A stretch of 11,233 nucleotides of DNA, from assembly GCA_041563315.1 (NCBI GenBank), contig JBFFNE010000093.1:1-11233 (forward strand). The letters are read 5' to 3'. The position numbers and the translations under genes are program-made. The notes beneath the pieces are model-generated. The model did no database searches and had not been told where the DNA came from. It saw nothing but the letters and a program-made list of their open reading frames with translations. The stretch's first letter is position 1. Every line of letters starts with the position of its first letter. Positions 1 through 7,547 of this stretch are shown in pieces. Origin of the DNA: JBFEYJ01 sp041563315 (GTDB lineage: Bacteria > Pseudomonadota > Gammaproteobacteria > Thiohalomonadales > Thiohalomonadaceae).

Positions 1-1578
1 CAAGCGCACCAACCGTGTCGGGTCGGAGAGCAGGAGATTTGGCCGTTTGTATTCAGTGAAACGCCGGGCAAAGCCAAGGGTCAGTGCGTTGGGATCCAGC
101 ACGTTGCGATACTGCTCCACGACCTGAGGGGCCTCACCGCGCTGCGCCAGTTGGCGGACCAGGCGCTCCCTGGCGTATTCAACCAGATCGCGCCGTTCCT
201 CACCCGTGAAGCTCCAGAACATTTCGTCATTCAGGTTCTTTATCGCCTCACTCAGCGGCTCTACATCACCCCGCCAGCGTTCCTTGCCTGCGGCCTGGGT
301 CCACAATTCATCGGCCCAGGGGGAGTCCCACGAGGGCACGTGCACACCATTAGTGACATGGCTGATGGGCACTTCCACCAGCGGCCAGCCCGGGTAAAGT
401 CCCTTGAATATGCCGCGACTGACCTTGCCGTGCAAGCGGCTTACGCCGTTCGAGCGGGCACAGCTGCGCAGGGCGAGGCAGGCCATGTTAAAGGGCTCGC
501 CCGTATCGGTCGGCTCTTCGCGCCCAAGGCCGATTAACGCCTCCCGTTCCACCCCCAGTTGTTCTGCATAGTGGCGCCCGTACTTCTCCAGCAGCGACAC
601 ATCGAAGCGATCGAAACCCGCCGCCACCGGCGTGTGGGTGGTGAAGACATTCCCGGCCCGGGTTGCCCACAGCGCGGTCTGAAAATCACAAGCGTTCAGC
701 CGCTTGAAATTTAGCGCCCTCTCAAGGGTGAGGAAGGCGGCATGGCCTTCGTTGAGGTGGCACACCTGCACCGGCAGATCCAGCGCCTCGATCAGACGCC
801 AGCCGCCGATCCCCAGAGCAAATTCCTGGATCAGGCGCTGCTCTTTGCCCCCGCCATAGAGCTTGCCGGTGATGCCGCGATCACTGGGGGCGTTGAGCGG
901 GTCATTGCTATCGAGCAGGTAAAGAGGCACACGACCTACCTGCGCCAGCCATACTCGCAGGCGCACTACCCGCCCCGGAAGGTTGATCGGTACAGTCAGC
1001 CAGGCACCATCCGGTCCCGGAACCGGGCGTACCGGCAGACTTGCCGAGTCGTTATACGGGTAGATCTCCTGCTGCCATCCGCCTGCATCGACCACTTGGC
1101 GGAAATAGCCCTCCTGGTAGAGCAGGCCGATGCCTACCAACGGCACACCGAGATCACTGGCGGCCTTGAGAAAATCGCCTGCCAGTACACCAAGTCCTCC
1201 GGCATAGAGCGGCAAGGCTTCACCCAGGCCGAACTCCATGCTGAAATAGGCCACCCGGGAAAGGGGTTGTCCGTCGTAGGTTTCGCCATACCAGCTTGGA
1301 CTGCTGTGGTATGCCTCACGCGCCTCGGTCAGCACTTGCAGGTGTTTGAGGAATTGGGGGTCGTTCTTGAGTGCCGTCAGCTGCGGCTTGGTAAGGTTCT
1401 GCAGCACCTCATAGGGGTTCTCGGTCTGCTCCCACCCCTTTGGGGCGATACGCTCCCACAGGGCATCGGCCTCATGACTCCAGGTCCAGCGCAGGTCCAC
1501 CGCCAGATCGGTAAGCTTGTCGACAAGCTCGGCCAGCTCGGGTGGCAGATCGGGGGAGAGGAATCGCAGACTTTTCAT
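1..1578 (-). CDS. glgP: Alpha-glucan (glycogen) phosphorylase, GlgP family, C-terminus cut by window edge
   Basis: Cytoplasmic enzyme releasing glucose 1-phosphate from glycogen or maltodextrin with inorganic phosphate. The reverse strand is open from an ATG at 1578 to base 1 (526 codons) with no stop. Visible family landmarks are SMEFGLGEALPLYAGGLGVL near residues 113-132, a CHLNEGHAAF motif with its His at 279, FTTHTPVAAGFDRF shortly after, SHVTNGVHVPSW around 406-417, and GFARRFTEYKRPNLL near the end. These match the bacterial alpha-glucan phosphorylase family (the TIGR02094 type) rather than the E. coli MalP type. Members are usually over 800 residues, so roughly the last third, including the PLP-binding lysine, lies off the window. 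The start is supported by the typical N-terminal helix (PELAELVDKLTDLAVDLRWTW), but the nearest GGAGG (1596-1600) is a rather distant 17 nt upstream. It lies downstream of oxyR on the same strand. Function is confident; the exact start is less so. Confidence 0.93.
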   Translation of the reverse strand, partial: MKSLRFLSPDLPPELAELVDKLTDLAVDLRWTWSHEADALWERIAPKGWEQTENPYEVLQNLTKPQLTALKNDPQFLKHLQVLTEAREAYHSSPSWYGETYDGQPLSRVAYFSMEFGLGEALPLYAGGLGVLAGDFLKAASDLGVPLVGIGLLYQEGYFRQVVDAGGWQQEIYPYNDSASLPVRPVPGPDGAWLTVPINLPGRVVRLRVWLAQVGRVPLYLLDSNDPLNAPSDRGITGKLYGGGKEQRLIQEFALGIGGWRLIEALDLPVQVCHLNEGHAAFLTLERALNFKRLNACDFQTALWATRAGNVFTTHTPVAAGFDRFDVSLLEKYGRHYAEQLGVEREALIGLGREEPTDTGEPFNMACLALRSCARSNGVSRLHGKVSRGIFKGLYPGWPLVEVPISHVTNGVHVPSWDSPWADELWTQAAGKERWRGDVEPLSEAIKNLNDEMFWSFTGEERRDLVEYARERLVRQLAQRGEAPQVVEQYRNVLDPNALTLGFARRFTEYKRPNLLLSDPTRLVRL

Positions 1579-1644
1579 CGGCAGGTCGCGTAGCGCCTCC
1601 GCGGAAGATGCAAAGAGATACCTTCAGCTTATCCGCGAACGGCG

Positions 1645-1675
1645 GTTATGCAATGGGTTTAGTAATGGATGTCAA
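1645..1675 (-). promoter_or_regulatory. Possible glgP promoter
   Basis: In the 205-bp gap between oxyR and glgP the minus strand reads a perfect TTGACA (1675-1670). A CATAAC (1650-1645), a 4/6 match to the -10 consensus, follows after a 19-bp spacer, which is longer than ideal. It would place transcription start some 60 bases before the glgP ATG. Nothing else in the gap is convincing: a 5-bp inverted repeat (ACGGA/TCCGT, 1719-1733) and a weak GGAA/TTCC pairing are present, without a terminator-like T-tract. Confidence 0.28.
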
Positions 1676-1783
1676 TTTAATAGCGGCAACCGAGGCGCTT
1701 CGTCCCTCACCGCATCCTACGGAGTAATTCCGTCATGAGATAACGCGGAATGGTTTCTCTGTTTTTCCGTGGATTTTGTGACA

Positions 1784-2683
1784 TTAAATGACCACGCTCT
1801 GGCGGATCGTCTCGGCCAGGGCCCGGAAGGTCTCCTCGCGATAGCTCTCCTTGCGGTACAACAGGCCGATGCGGCGGCTTGGTGACGGCGCGCCAAAGGG
1901 CAGGTATTGCACCGTATCCTGCCTGGTCCGCCGCTTAGGCACGGCCAGTTCCGGGATTAACGTGATCCCCATTCCCTCACCGACCATATGACGCAGGGTC
2001 TCCAGACTGGTGGCATGAAAGGCAGCCACCTCGGTGGCCCCGGCACTGAAACAGACATCAAGCGCATGTTCTCGCAGACAGTGCCCCTCCTCCAGCAGCA
2101 TCACCTCGCGCTGGTTAAGATCCGTCAGCGAAGCCTCATTCCTCTTCGCCAGAGGATCGTCTTTCGGCAGCGCCATCCAGAACGGTTCACGAAACAGCTC
2201 AATCTCAACAAAGTCACCGGCCGCCGCCACCGGCAAGGCGATAACGACGAAATCCAGCTCAGCGTGGCGCAACCGCTCCAGTAGAGTCGCGGTCTGCTGC
2301 TCATGCAACCAAAGTTTCAGTTTCGGAAAGGCCTTTTTGATCGGTGACATGATCAGCGGCAACAGGTAAGGCGCGACAGTCGGGATCAGACCGAGTTGCA
2401 ACTCGCCGGCCATCGGGTCGTGAAAGCTCCGGGCGATCTCGCCGATCTCCCTGGCACCGGCCAGTACCTGCCGCGCCTGGTTGACCACGGCCTTCCCCGC
2501 ATCGGTCATTACCACCTGTCGGGTGCTGCGTTCGATAAGCTGTATGCCCAGGCGCTCTTCCAGTTTCTTTAATTGCCCACTCAGCGTTGGTTGACTGACA
2601 AAACAGCGTTCGGCAGCGCGGTGAAAGTGGCGTTCCTCTTCGACCGCGACTAAATATTCCAGATCACGCAGGTTTATCGCCAT
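1784..2683 (-). CDS. oxyR: OxyR, hydrogen-peroxide-sensing LysR-type regulator
   Basis: A 299-residue LysR-type regulator. The N-terminal winged helix-turn-helix (about residues 1-60) reads LRDLEYLVAV then RCFVSQPTLSGQLKKLE. The effector domain carries the OxyR signature EEGHCLREHALDVCF, with Cys202 and Cys211 spaced nine residues apart, exactly as the redox pair Cys199/Cys208 of E. coli OxyR. Conserved residues around the peroxide pocket (HEQQTATLLERL near 127-138 and AFHATSLETL near 221-230) are also present. The length matches the family. It is divergent from a peroxiredoxin-glutaredoxin gene, the classical target class, and an OxyR-type operator lies in the gap, so control of that gene and autoregulation are both likely (inference). 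The ATG at 2683 gives the standard short N-terminus, though only a weak purine stretch precedes it. The cysteine pair makes OxyR the firm choice over other LysR-type regulators. Confidence 0.95.
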   Translation of the reverse strand: MAINLRDLEYLVAVEEERHFHRAAERCFVSQPTLSGQLKKLEERLGIQLIERSTRQVVMTDAGKAVVNQARQVLAGAREIGEIARSFHDPMAGELQLGLIPTVAPYLLPLIMSPIKKAFPKLKLWLHEQQTATLLERLRHAELDFVVIALPVAAAGDFVEIELFREPFWMALPKDDPLAKRNEASLTDLNQREVMLLEEGHCLREHALDVCFSAGATEVAAFHATSLETLRHMVGEGMGITLIPELAVPKRRTRQDTVQYLPFGAPSPSRRIGLLYRKESYREETFRALAETIRQSVVI

Positions 2684-2704
2684 GATATTTATCCGTCAGC
2701 ATTA

Positions 2705-2741
2705 ATCGTCTTGACCTATCAATATAATCGATACAAACGAT
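2705..2741. promoter_or_regulatory. OxyR operator in the oxyR/peroxiredoxin gap
   Basis: Four tetrads lie at exact 11-bp steps: ATCG (2705-2708), CTAT (2716-2719), ATCG (2727-2730) and CGAT (2738-2741). The known OxyR consensus is ATAG-N7-CTAT-N7-ATAG-N7-CTAT with t/a preferences inside each half. Here 13 of 16 tetrad bases match, and three of the four preferred inner bases are also right. The deviations are mutually symmetric (ATCG against CGAT). The site lies 21 bp from the oxyR start and 94 bp from the peroxiredoxin start. Confidence 0.75.
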
Positions 2742-2757
2742 TTCATCTATCTATGAT
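2729..2757 (+). promoter_or_regulatory. Candidate OxyR-activated promoter of the peroxiredoxin gene
   Basis: TATGAT at 2752-2757 is a 5/6 match to the -10 element. The stretch expected to hold the -35 (about 2729-2735) is poor and lies inside the OxyR operator. With a transcription start near 2764 the operator would be centred near -41. A weak -35 overlapped by the activator is the usual arrangement for OxyR-activated promoters. The start point is inferred, not seen. Confidence 0.4.
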
Positions 2758-2822
2758 GTTCCACCATACTGGCTTCGTGTTCAGCGGCGATCCTCATCGC
2801 CCACCAGTCAAATCGAAAACAG

Positions 2823-2828
2823 AAGGAG
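2823..2828 (+). promoter_or_regulatory. Ribosome binding site of the peroxiredoxin gene
   Basis: AAGGAG lies seven bases before the ATG at 2836. This strong Shine-Dalgarno fixes the start of the peroxiredoxin gene and rules out the overlapping reading frame that begins at 2711. Confidence 0.8.
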
Positions 2829-2835
2829 TAGATCC

Positions 2836-3567
<732 letters not shown>

Positions 3568-3584
3568 TCCGGCAATGCCCCATC

Positions 3585-3607
3585 GTTCCCAGGCTCAGCA
3601 TGGGAAC
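3585..3607. repeat. Palindrome 1 of the intergenic repeat cluster
   Basis: GTTCCCA (3585-3591) pairs with TGGGAAC (3601-3607). After one mismatch GC pairs with GC around a TCA loop. Its outer arm resembles that of palindrome 4 (TTCCCACG/CGTGGGAA), so the two look like diverged copies of one unit. It begins 17 bp after the peroxiredoxin stop codon and has no T-tract. Confidence 0.6.
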
Positions 3608-3611
3608 ATCG

Positions 3612-3641
3612 AACGGGACGCTTAGCGTCCCGTTTTTGTTT
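3612..3641 (+). terminator. Intrinsic terminator of the peroxiredoxin gene (palindrome 2)
   Basis: A perfect 10-bp stem, AACGGGACGC (3612-3621) with GCGTCCCGTT (3625-3634), closes a three-base loop. The T-rich run TTTTTGTTT starts within the stem end and continues to 3641. It sits about 45 bp after the peroxiredoxin stop, so it should terminate that transcript. Its core (CGC-TTA-GCG) resembles the neighbouring palindromes, so it may be a repeat unit serving as a terminator. Confidence 0.85.
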
Positions 3642-3671
3642 ACCCCCCCGACAGGACCTGTGAACGATCAT

Positions 3672-3692
3672 TCGTGACGCAGAGCGTCACGA
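3672..3692. repeat. Palindrome 3 of the intergenic repeat cluster
   Basis: A perfect 9-bp stem, TCGTGACGC (3672-3680) with GCGTCACGA (3684-3692), has an AGA loop. The CGC-AGA-GCG core closely parallels the CGC-TTA-GCG core of the terminator upstream. Confidence 0.65.
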
Positions 3693-3697
3693 CCGGC

Positions 3698-3718
3698 TTC
3701 CCACGCAGAACGTGGGAA
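3698..3718. repeat. Palindrome 4, just beyond the xfp stop
   Basis: A perfect 8-bp stem, TTCCCACG (3698-3705) with CGTGGGAA (3711-3718), has a five-base loop. It lies about 15 bp beyond the xfp stop on the minus strand, so it could protect or help end the xfp transcript. No T-tract follows it on that strand, so a simple intrinsic terminator is not supported. Confidence 0.65.
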
Positions 3719-3732
3719 TGATAAAGATTTTT

Positions 3733-6129
3733 TCAACGTTCAATTTCATTTGGCCACGTCCACTCCCGCACCTCCGGCATGTCCTCCCCATGGAGCACGA
3801 TATACTCCTCGTGCTCAATCAGCTTGTCTCGCACGAACTGCTTCAGGTAGGCCGCCTGATAACCGAGCTTTGGCACCCGGTCGATAACATCGGCAACGAG
3901 GTCGAAACGGTCGATGTCATTGCGCACGGCCATATCGAAGGGCGTGGTAGTGGTGCCCTCCTCCTTGTAGCCGCGCACGTGCAGATTGCGATGATTGGTG
4001 CGCCGGTAGGTGAGGCGATGGATCAGCCAGGGATAACCGTGGTAAGCGAAGATCAGCGGTTTGTCGGTGGTGAACAGGGAATCGAAGTCGCGGTCCGAGA
4101 GGCCATGGGGATGCTCCTCCTTCTGCTGCAGGGTCATCAGGTCGACTACATTGATCACCCTGACCTTCAGTTGTGGGGCATGCTCGCGCAGAATCGCCAC
4201 CGCTGCCAGAGTTTCCAGGGTCGGCACATCACCAGCACAGGCCATCACCACATCCGGCTCGCTACCACGATCATTGCTGGCCCACTCCCAGATCCCGATT
4301 CCCGCACTGCAGTGCTTGGTCGCCGCCTCCATGTCCAGCCATTGCGGCTGCGGCTGCTTACCGGCGACGATGACGTTGACGAAATCGCGCGAGCGCAGAC
4401 ACTTGTCGGTGATATAGAGCAGGGTGTTGGCATCCGGCGGCAGGTAGACGCGAATGATGTCTGCCTTCTTGTTTACCACGTGATCGATAAATCCAGGATC
4501 CTGGTGGGAAAAGCCGTTGTGGTCCTGGCGCCAGACGTGTGAGGTGAGGAGATAGTTGAGCGAGGCGACGGGGCGTCGCCAGGGGATCTCCTTGCTCACC
4601 TTGAGCCATTTGGCATGCTGGTTGAACATCGAGTCGACAATATGGATAAAGGCCTCGTAGCAAGAGAACAGGCCGTGACGGCCTGTCAGCAGATAGCCCT
4701 CAAGCCAGCCCTGGCAGGTGTGCTCGGAGAGGATCTCCATTACCCGGCCATCGGGGGAGAGGTGCTCATCCTCAGGCAGGGTCTCCGCCATCCAGCTGCG
4801 GTCCGTCACCTCGAACAGTGCACCTAGCCGGTTAGAGGCCGTCTCATCCGGTCCCATCACGCGGAAGTTGGCAGCGGCGAGATTACGCTGCATCACTTCT
4901 CGCAAAAAACCACCCATCACCCGGGTGGCCTCAACCGTTGTTGCACCGGGCTGCGGTACCTCCACCGCGAAGCGGCGAAAATCGGGCATGTGCAGATCGC
5001 GCAGCAGTGTACCGCCATTAGCATGCGGATTGGCGCCCATGCGCCGCTCTCCGCTCGGCGCCAGCGCCGCCAGCTCCGGTTTTAGGCGACCCTCCTCATC
5101 GAACAGCTCCTCAGGCTTGTAACTGCGCAGCCACACCTCGAGCAATTTAAGGTGCTCGGGCATCTCAGCCAGCTTTGAAAAGGGTACCTGGTGTGAGCGC
5201 CAATAGCCCTCTGTCTTCTGCCCGTCCACCCATTTCGGCCCGGTCCACCCCTTGGGCGAGCGCAACACAATCATCGGCCAGCGAGGGCGCTTATGCACTC
5301 CCTCCTCCCTCGCCTTTTGCTGAATAGCATGAATATCCGCCACCACCCGATCCAGGGTTGCCGCCATCATTTGATGCATCTGCGGCGGGTCTTCCCCTTC
5401 GACAAAATACGGCTGGTAGCCATAACCCAGCAACAATGCCTCAAGCTCCTTATGGCTGATACGAGCCAGTACCGTAGGATTGGCGATCTTGTAACCGTTC
5501 AGGTGCAGGATCGGTAACACGGCGCCATCTTTTGCCGGGTTAAGAAACTTGTTCGAATGCCAGGCAGTTGCCAGCGGTCCGGTCTCGGCCTCACCGTCGC
5601 CCACCACGCAGGCAACGATGAGATCGGGATTATCGAAGGCAGCGCCAAAAGCATGGGAGAGGGAATAGCCCAGCTCACCGCCCTCGTGGATCGAACCCGG
5701 CGTCTCCGGTGTGACATGGCTGCCCACGCCACCCGGAAAGGAGAACTGGCGAAACAGCTTGTGCATCCCCTCGCCATCGGGCGTCACATTCGGGTAGAAC
5801 TCGCTGTAACTGCCCTCCAGCCAAGTGTTGGCGACCAGTCCAGGGCCCCCATGTCCCGGGCCGGCCACGTAGATCATGTTTAGATCATTTTTTTTGATCA
5901 AGCGGTTAAGGTGGACATAGATGAAATTGAGCCCCGGCGTGGTACCCCAATGACCCAGCAGGCGGGGTTTGACGTGCTCAAGTGTCAGCGGCTTTTTCAG
6001 CAGCGGATTATCGAGCAGGTAGATCTGGCCCACCGACAGGTAGTTGGCGGCGCGCCAGTAGGCGTCCATGTGATGCAGCTCCTCCTTGGCCAACAGCCCT
6101 TCGATCAGAACATCGGTATCGGGACTCAT
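3733..6129 (-). CDS. xfp: Xylulose 5-phosphate/fructose 6-phosphate phosphoketolase
   Basis: A 798-residue cytoplasmic, thiamine-diphosphate-dependent enzyme. It cleaves xylulose 5-phosphate (to glyceraldehyde 3-phosphate) and usually fructose 6-phosphate (to erythrose 4-phosphate) with phosphate, giving acetyl phosphate. Family landmarks are LLGHWGTTPGLNF (residues 57-69), GPGHGGP (90-96), a SFPGGVGSHVTPETPGSIHEG segment (130-150), the cofactor motif GDGEAETG (177-184) with the partner Asn in HLNGYKI (Asn211), and near the C-terminus HVRGYKEEGTTTTPFDM. The length is typical for complete bacterial phosphoketolases. ackA ends 30 bp upstream on the same strand, so the two are very likely cotranscribed and the acetyl phosphate passes to acetate kinase. 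AGAGGGAG six bases before the ATG at 6129 supports the start. Which sugar phosphate is preferred cannot be read from the sequence. An A8 run occurs at codons 79-81. Confidence 0.97.
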   Translation of the reverse strand: MSPDTDVLIEGLLAKEELHHMDAYWRAANYLSVGQIYLLDNPLLKKPLTLEHVKPRLLGHWGTTPGLNFIYVHLNRLIKKNDLNMIYVAGPGHGGPGLVANTWLEGSYSEFYPNVTPDGEGMHKLFRQFSFPGGVGSHVTPETPGSIHEGGELGYSLSHAFGAAFDNPDLIVACVVGDGEAETGPLATAWHSNKFLNPAKDGAVLPILHLNGYKIANPTVLARISHKELEALLLGYGYQPYFVEGEDPPQMHQMMAATLDRVVADIHAIQQKAREEGVHKRPRWPMIVLRSPKGWTGPKWVDGQKTEGYWRSHQVPFSKLAEMPEHLKLLEVWLRSYKPEELFDEEGRLKPELAALAPSGERRMGANPHANGGTLLRDLHMPDFRRFAVEVPQPGATTVEATRVMGGFLREVMQRNLAAANFRVMGPDETASNRLGALFEVTDRSWMAETLPEDEHLSPDGRVMEILSEHTCQGWLEGYLLTGRHGLFSCYEAFIHIVDSMFNQHAKWLKVSKEIPWRRPVASLNYLLTSHVWRQDHNGFSHQDPGFIDHVVNKKADIIRVYLPPDANTLLYITDKCLRSRDFVNVIVAGKQPQPQWLDMEAATKHCSAGIGIWEWASNDRGSEPDVVMACAGDVPTLETLAAVAILREHAPQLKVRVINVVDLMTLQQKEEHPHGLSDRDFDSLFTTDKPLIFAYHGYPWLIHRLTYRRTNHRNLHVRGYKEEGTTTTPFDMAVRNDIDRFDLVADVIDRVPKLGYQAAYLKQFVRDKLIEHEEYIVLHGEDMPEVREWTWPNEIER

Positions 6130-6135
6130 AAGGTT

Positions 6136-6143
6136 CTCCCTCT
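6136..6143 (-). promoter_or_regulatory. Ribosome binding site of xfp in the ackA-xfp gap
   Basis: The minus strand reads AGAGGGAG ending six bases before the xfp ATG. It lies inside the 30-bp gap after the ackA stop, so xfp has its own strong ribosome entry within a probable two-gene transcript. Confidence 0.7.
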
Positions 6144-6159
6144 TTACACGGTCGTCAAT

Positions 6160-7335
6160 TCAAAACGCCAGGCGCCATGTGTGGTTGGCAATCACCTGCT
6201 CCTCGTCGGTAGCGATCACCCAGGCCGAGGCGCTACTCTGTGCGGTTGTCAGGCAGGGTCCGTGGCGTTGGTTGGCTTCACTGTCAGTGGAAAAACCAAG
6301 CCACGCGGCCTGCTCGAGGATCGCCGCACGCACCACAGCGGCACGCTCGCCGATCCCGGCAGTGAACACCAGGGCATCGATGCCGCCGAGTGCAGCCGCC
6401 ATCGAACCGAGTTCCCGCGCCACCCGATAAACGAACAGTGCTACCGCCTCACCGGCCGCCGGCTCATCGCTCTGCAACAGTGTGTGCATGTCCGGGCTGA
6501 TGCCGGAAACGCCGAGCAGTCCGCTACGCTCATTCAGCAACTCTGCCACCTGCGTCGCACTCATCCCCATGTGCTGTTGCAGATAGAGCACAACACCGGG
6601 GTCCAGTGCGCCGCAGCGGGTGCCCATCATCAACCCATCCAGCGGCGTGAAGCCCATGGTGGTCGCAACGCTCTTTCGCCCCTTCATCGCACACAGGCTG
6701 GCGCCATTACCCAGATGCGCCACCACCACGCGCTCTTCCGCCGCGGCACCGAGAACGTCCGGCAGACTCCCGGACAGGGATTCGTAGGAGAGGCCATGAA
6801 AACCATAGCGGCGGATCCCCGCCTGTGCGAGGTCACGCGGTAGGGCAAAGCTGGTTGCCAGATGGGGCTGGGTGTGGTGGAAGGCGGTGTCGAAACAGGC
6901 AATCTGCGGCAACTCCGCGTGCCGCCTCACCAGTGCGGCCATGGCATTGAGGTTGTGGGGTTGGTGCAGCGGCGCCAGGGACTCATAACGGCGCAAATCG
7001 GCAAGCACCCCCTCATTCACACGGACCGGAGCAAAATAGCGCTCGCCGCCATGAACCACCCGATGCCCTGCCGCCAGCAGCGCACCGCCGGAGAGCACCT
7101 CCTGGCACCACCCCAGGGTCATATCCAGGGCCTGCTCATGATCCGCCGCCACTTCTCCGGAATCGAGCAGCTTCACGCCCTGCGCATCCCGCACTGAAAA
7201 ACCGCCGCGTCCGCCAATGTTGGCGATGAGTCCCCGATAGCGCCGTTGTGGCCCTGCCGTTTCCTCATCGACTGAAAACAGCGCAAACTTGAGGCTGGAG
7301 GAGCCGGCATTAATTGTCAGCAGGGCGGTGTTCAT
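6160..7335 (-). CDS. ackA: Acetate kinase
   Basis: A 391-residue cytoplasmic kinase of the acetate/propionate family, catalysing acetyl phosphate + ADP to acetate + ATP. Motifs in order are the phosphate-binding NAGSSSLKF (9-17), GHRVVHGGERY (90-100, with Arg92), CFDTAFHHTQP (147-157, with the catalytic-type Asp149), RRYGFHGLSYES (175-186, His180), VVAHLGNGASLCA (204-216), the MGFTPLDGLMMGTRCG segment with Arg240, and FTAGIGERA (324-332). The length is normal for the family. It lies directly upstream of xfp, and pairing with phosphoketolase is the well-known route by which acetyl phosphate yields ATP. No phosphotransacetylase is present here. The ATG at 7335 gives the usual N-terminus starting right before the NAGSSS strand, but no good Shine-Dalgarno precedes it, so translation may be weak or start differently. 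The 212 bp upstream probably hold the operon promoter. Confidence 0.97.
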   Translation of the reverse strand: MNTALLTINAGSSSLKFALFSVDEETAGPQRRYRGLIANIGGRGGFSVRDAQGVKLLDSGEVAADHEQALDMTLGWCQEVLSGGALLAAGHRVVHGGERYFAPVRVNEGVLADLRRYESLAPLHQPHNLNAMAALVRRHAELPQIACFDTAFHHTQPHLATSFALPRDLAQAGIRRYGFHGLSYESLSGSLPDVLGAAAEERVVVAHLGNGASLCAMKGRKSVATTMGFTPLDGLMMGTRCGALDPGVVLYLQQHMGMSATQVAELLNERSGLLGVSGISPDMHTLLQSDEPAAGEAVALFVYRVARELGSMAAALGGIDALVFTAGIGERAAVVRAAILEQAAWLGFSTDSEANQRHGPCLTTAQSSASAWVIATDEEQVIANHTWRLAF

Positions 7336-7547
7336 GGCTGGGGGCTATTCGCTTCGAGAAAATGTGTTTCGTGCATTCCTAAACATAGCGGGTTTAGTGG
7401 GGTTTGCTGGGAGGGGTTCCGCCGTGCGCGGCAATCAGGTCAATGACAGATCCATCCACCGCATAAATGGATCGGAACAATTATGTGCCAGCAGTCCGGC
7501 ATCCGCTCAGGGACGGAAGTCGAGCTGGGCTAAACCAACTCAAAGAC
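7336..7547 (-). other. Leader/promoter region of ackA-xfp; no gene seen
   Basis: This 212-bp gap between dsrE and ackA holds no credible reading frame. It contains a 7-bp inverted repeat at 7449-7473. The minus strand has a TATGTT near 7380 that could be a -10 element, but without a clear -35, so I do not place a promoter. No terminator with a T-tract is visible after dsrE. Confidence 0.4.
7449..7473. promoter_or_regulatory. Inverted repeat upstream of ackA, possible operator
   Basis: GATCCAT (7449-7455) and ATGGATC (7467-7473) form perfect 7-bp arms around 11 bp, giving 18-bp centre-to-centre spacing. That is close to two DNA turns, as expected for a dimeric regulator. It lies about 115 bp before the ackA start. 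No T-tract follows, so a terminator is unlikely. I recognise no regulator consensus. Confidence 0.3.

Noticed and set aside
742..1593. A 283-codon plus-strand open frame
   Set aside because: It lies antisense to glgP, whose reverse-strand translation shows conserved phosphorylase motifs throughout; the plus-strand product has no recognisable features.
1741..1783. Possible oxyR terminator
   Set aside because: Only a four-base GGAA/TTCC pairing with a long loop can be drawn, and no T-run follows on the minus strand.
2711..2722. FNR-like sequence TTGACCTATCAA
   Set aside because: FNR half-sites TTGA and TCAA should be separated by six bases; here there are four. The bases are better explained by the OxyR operator.
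3712..4542. A 276-codon plus-strand open frame over the end of xfp
   Set aside because: It is antisense to the well-conserved phosphoketolase C-terminus and has no recognisable domain.
5911..6843. A 310-codon plus-strand open frame across the xfp-ackA junction
   Set aside because: It is antisense to two conserved enzymes; its length is explained by GC-rich codon use on the opposite strand.
7473..7495. Sigma-54-like TGGCAC...TTGTT on the minus strand upstream of ackA
   Set aside because: The GG-to-GC spacing is one base short and the -12 GC is GT, so it is not a credible sigma-54 promoter.
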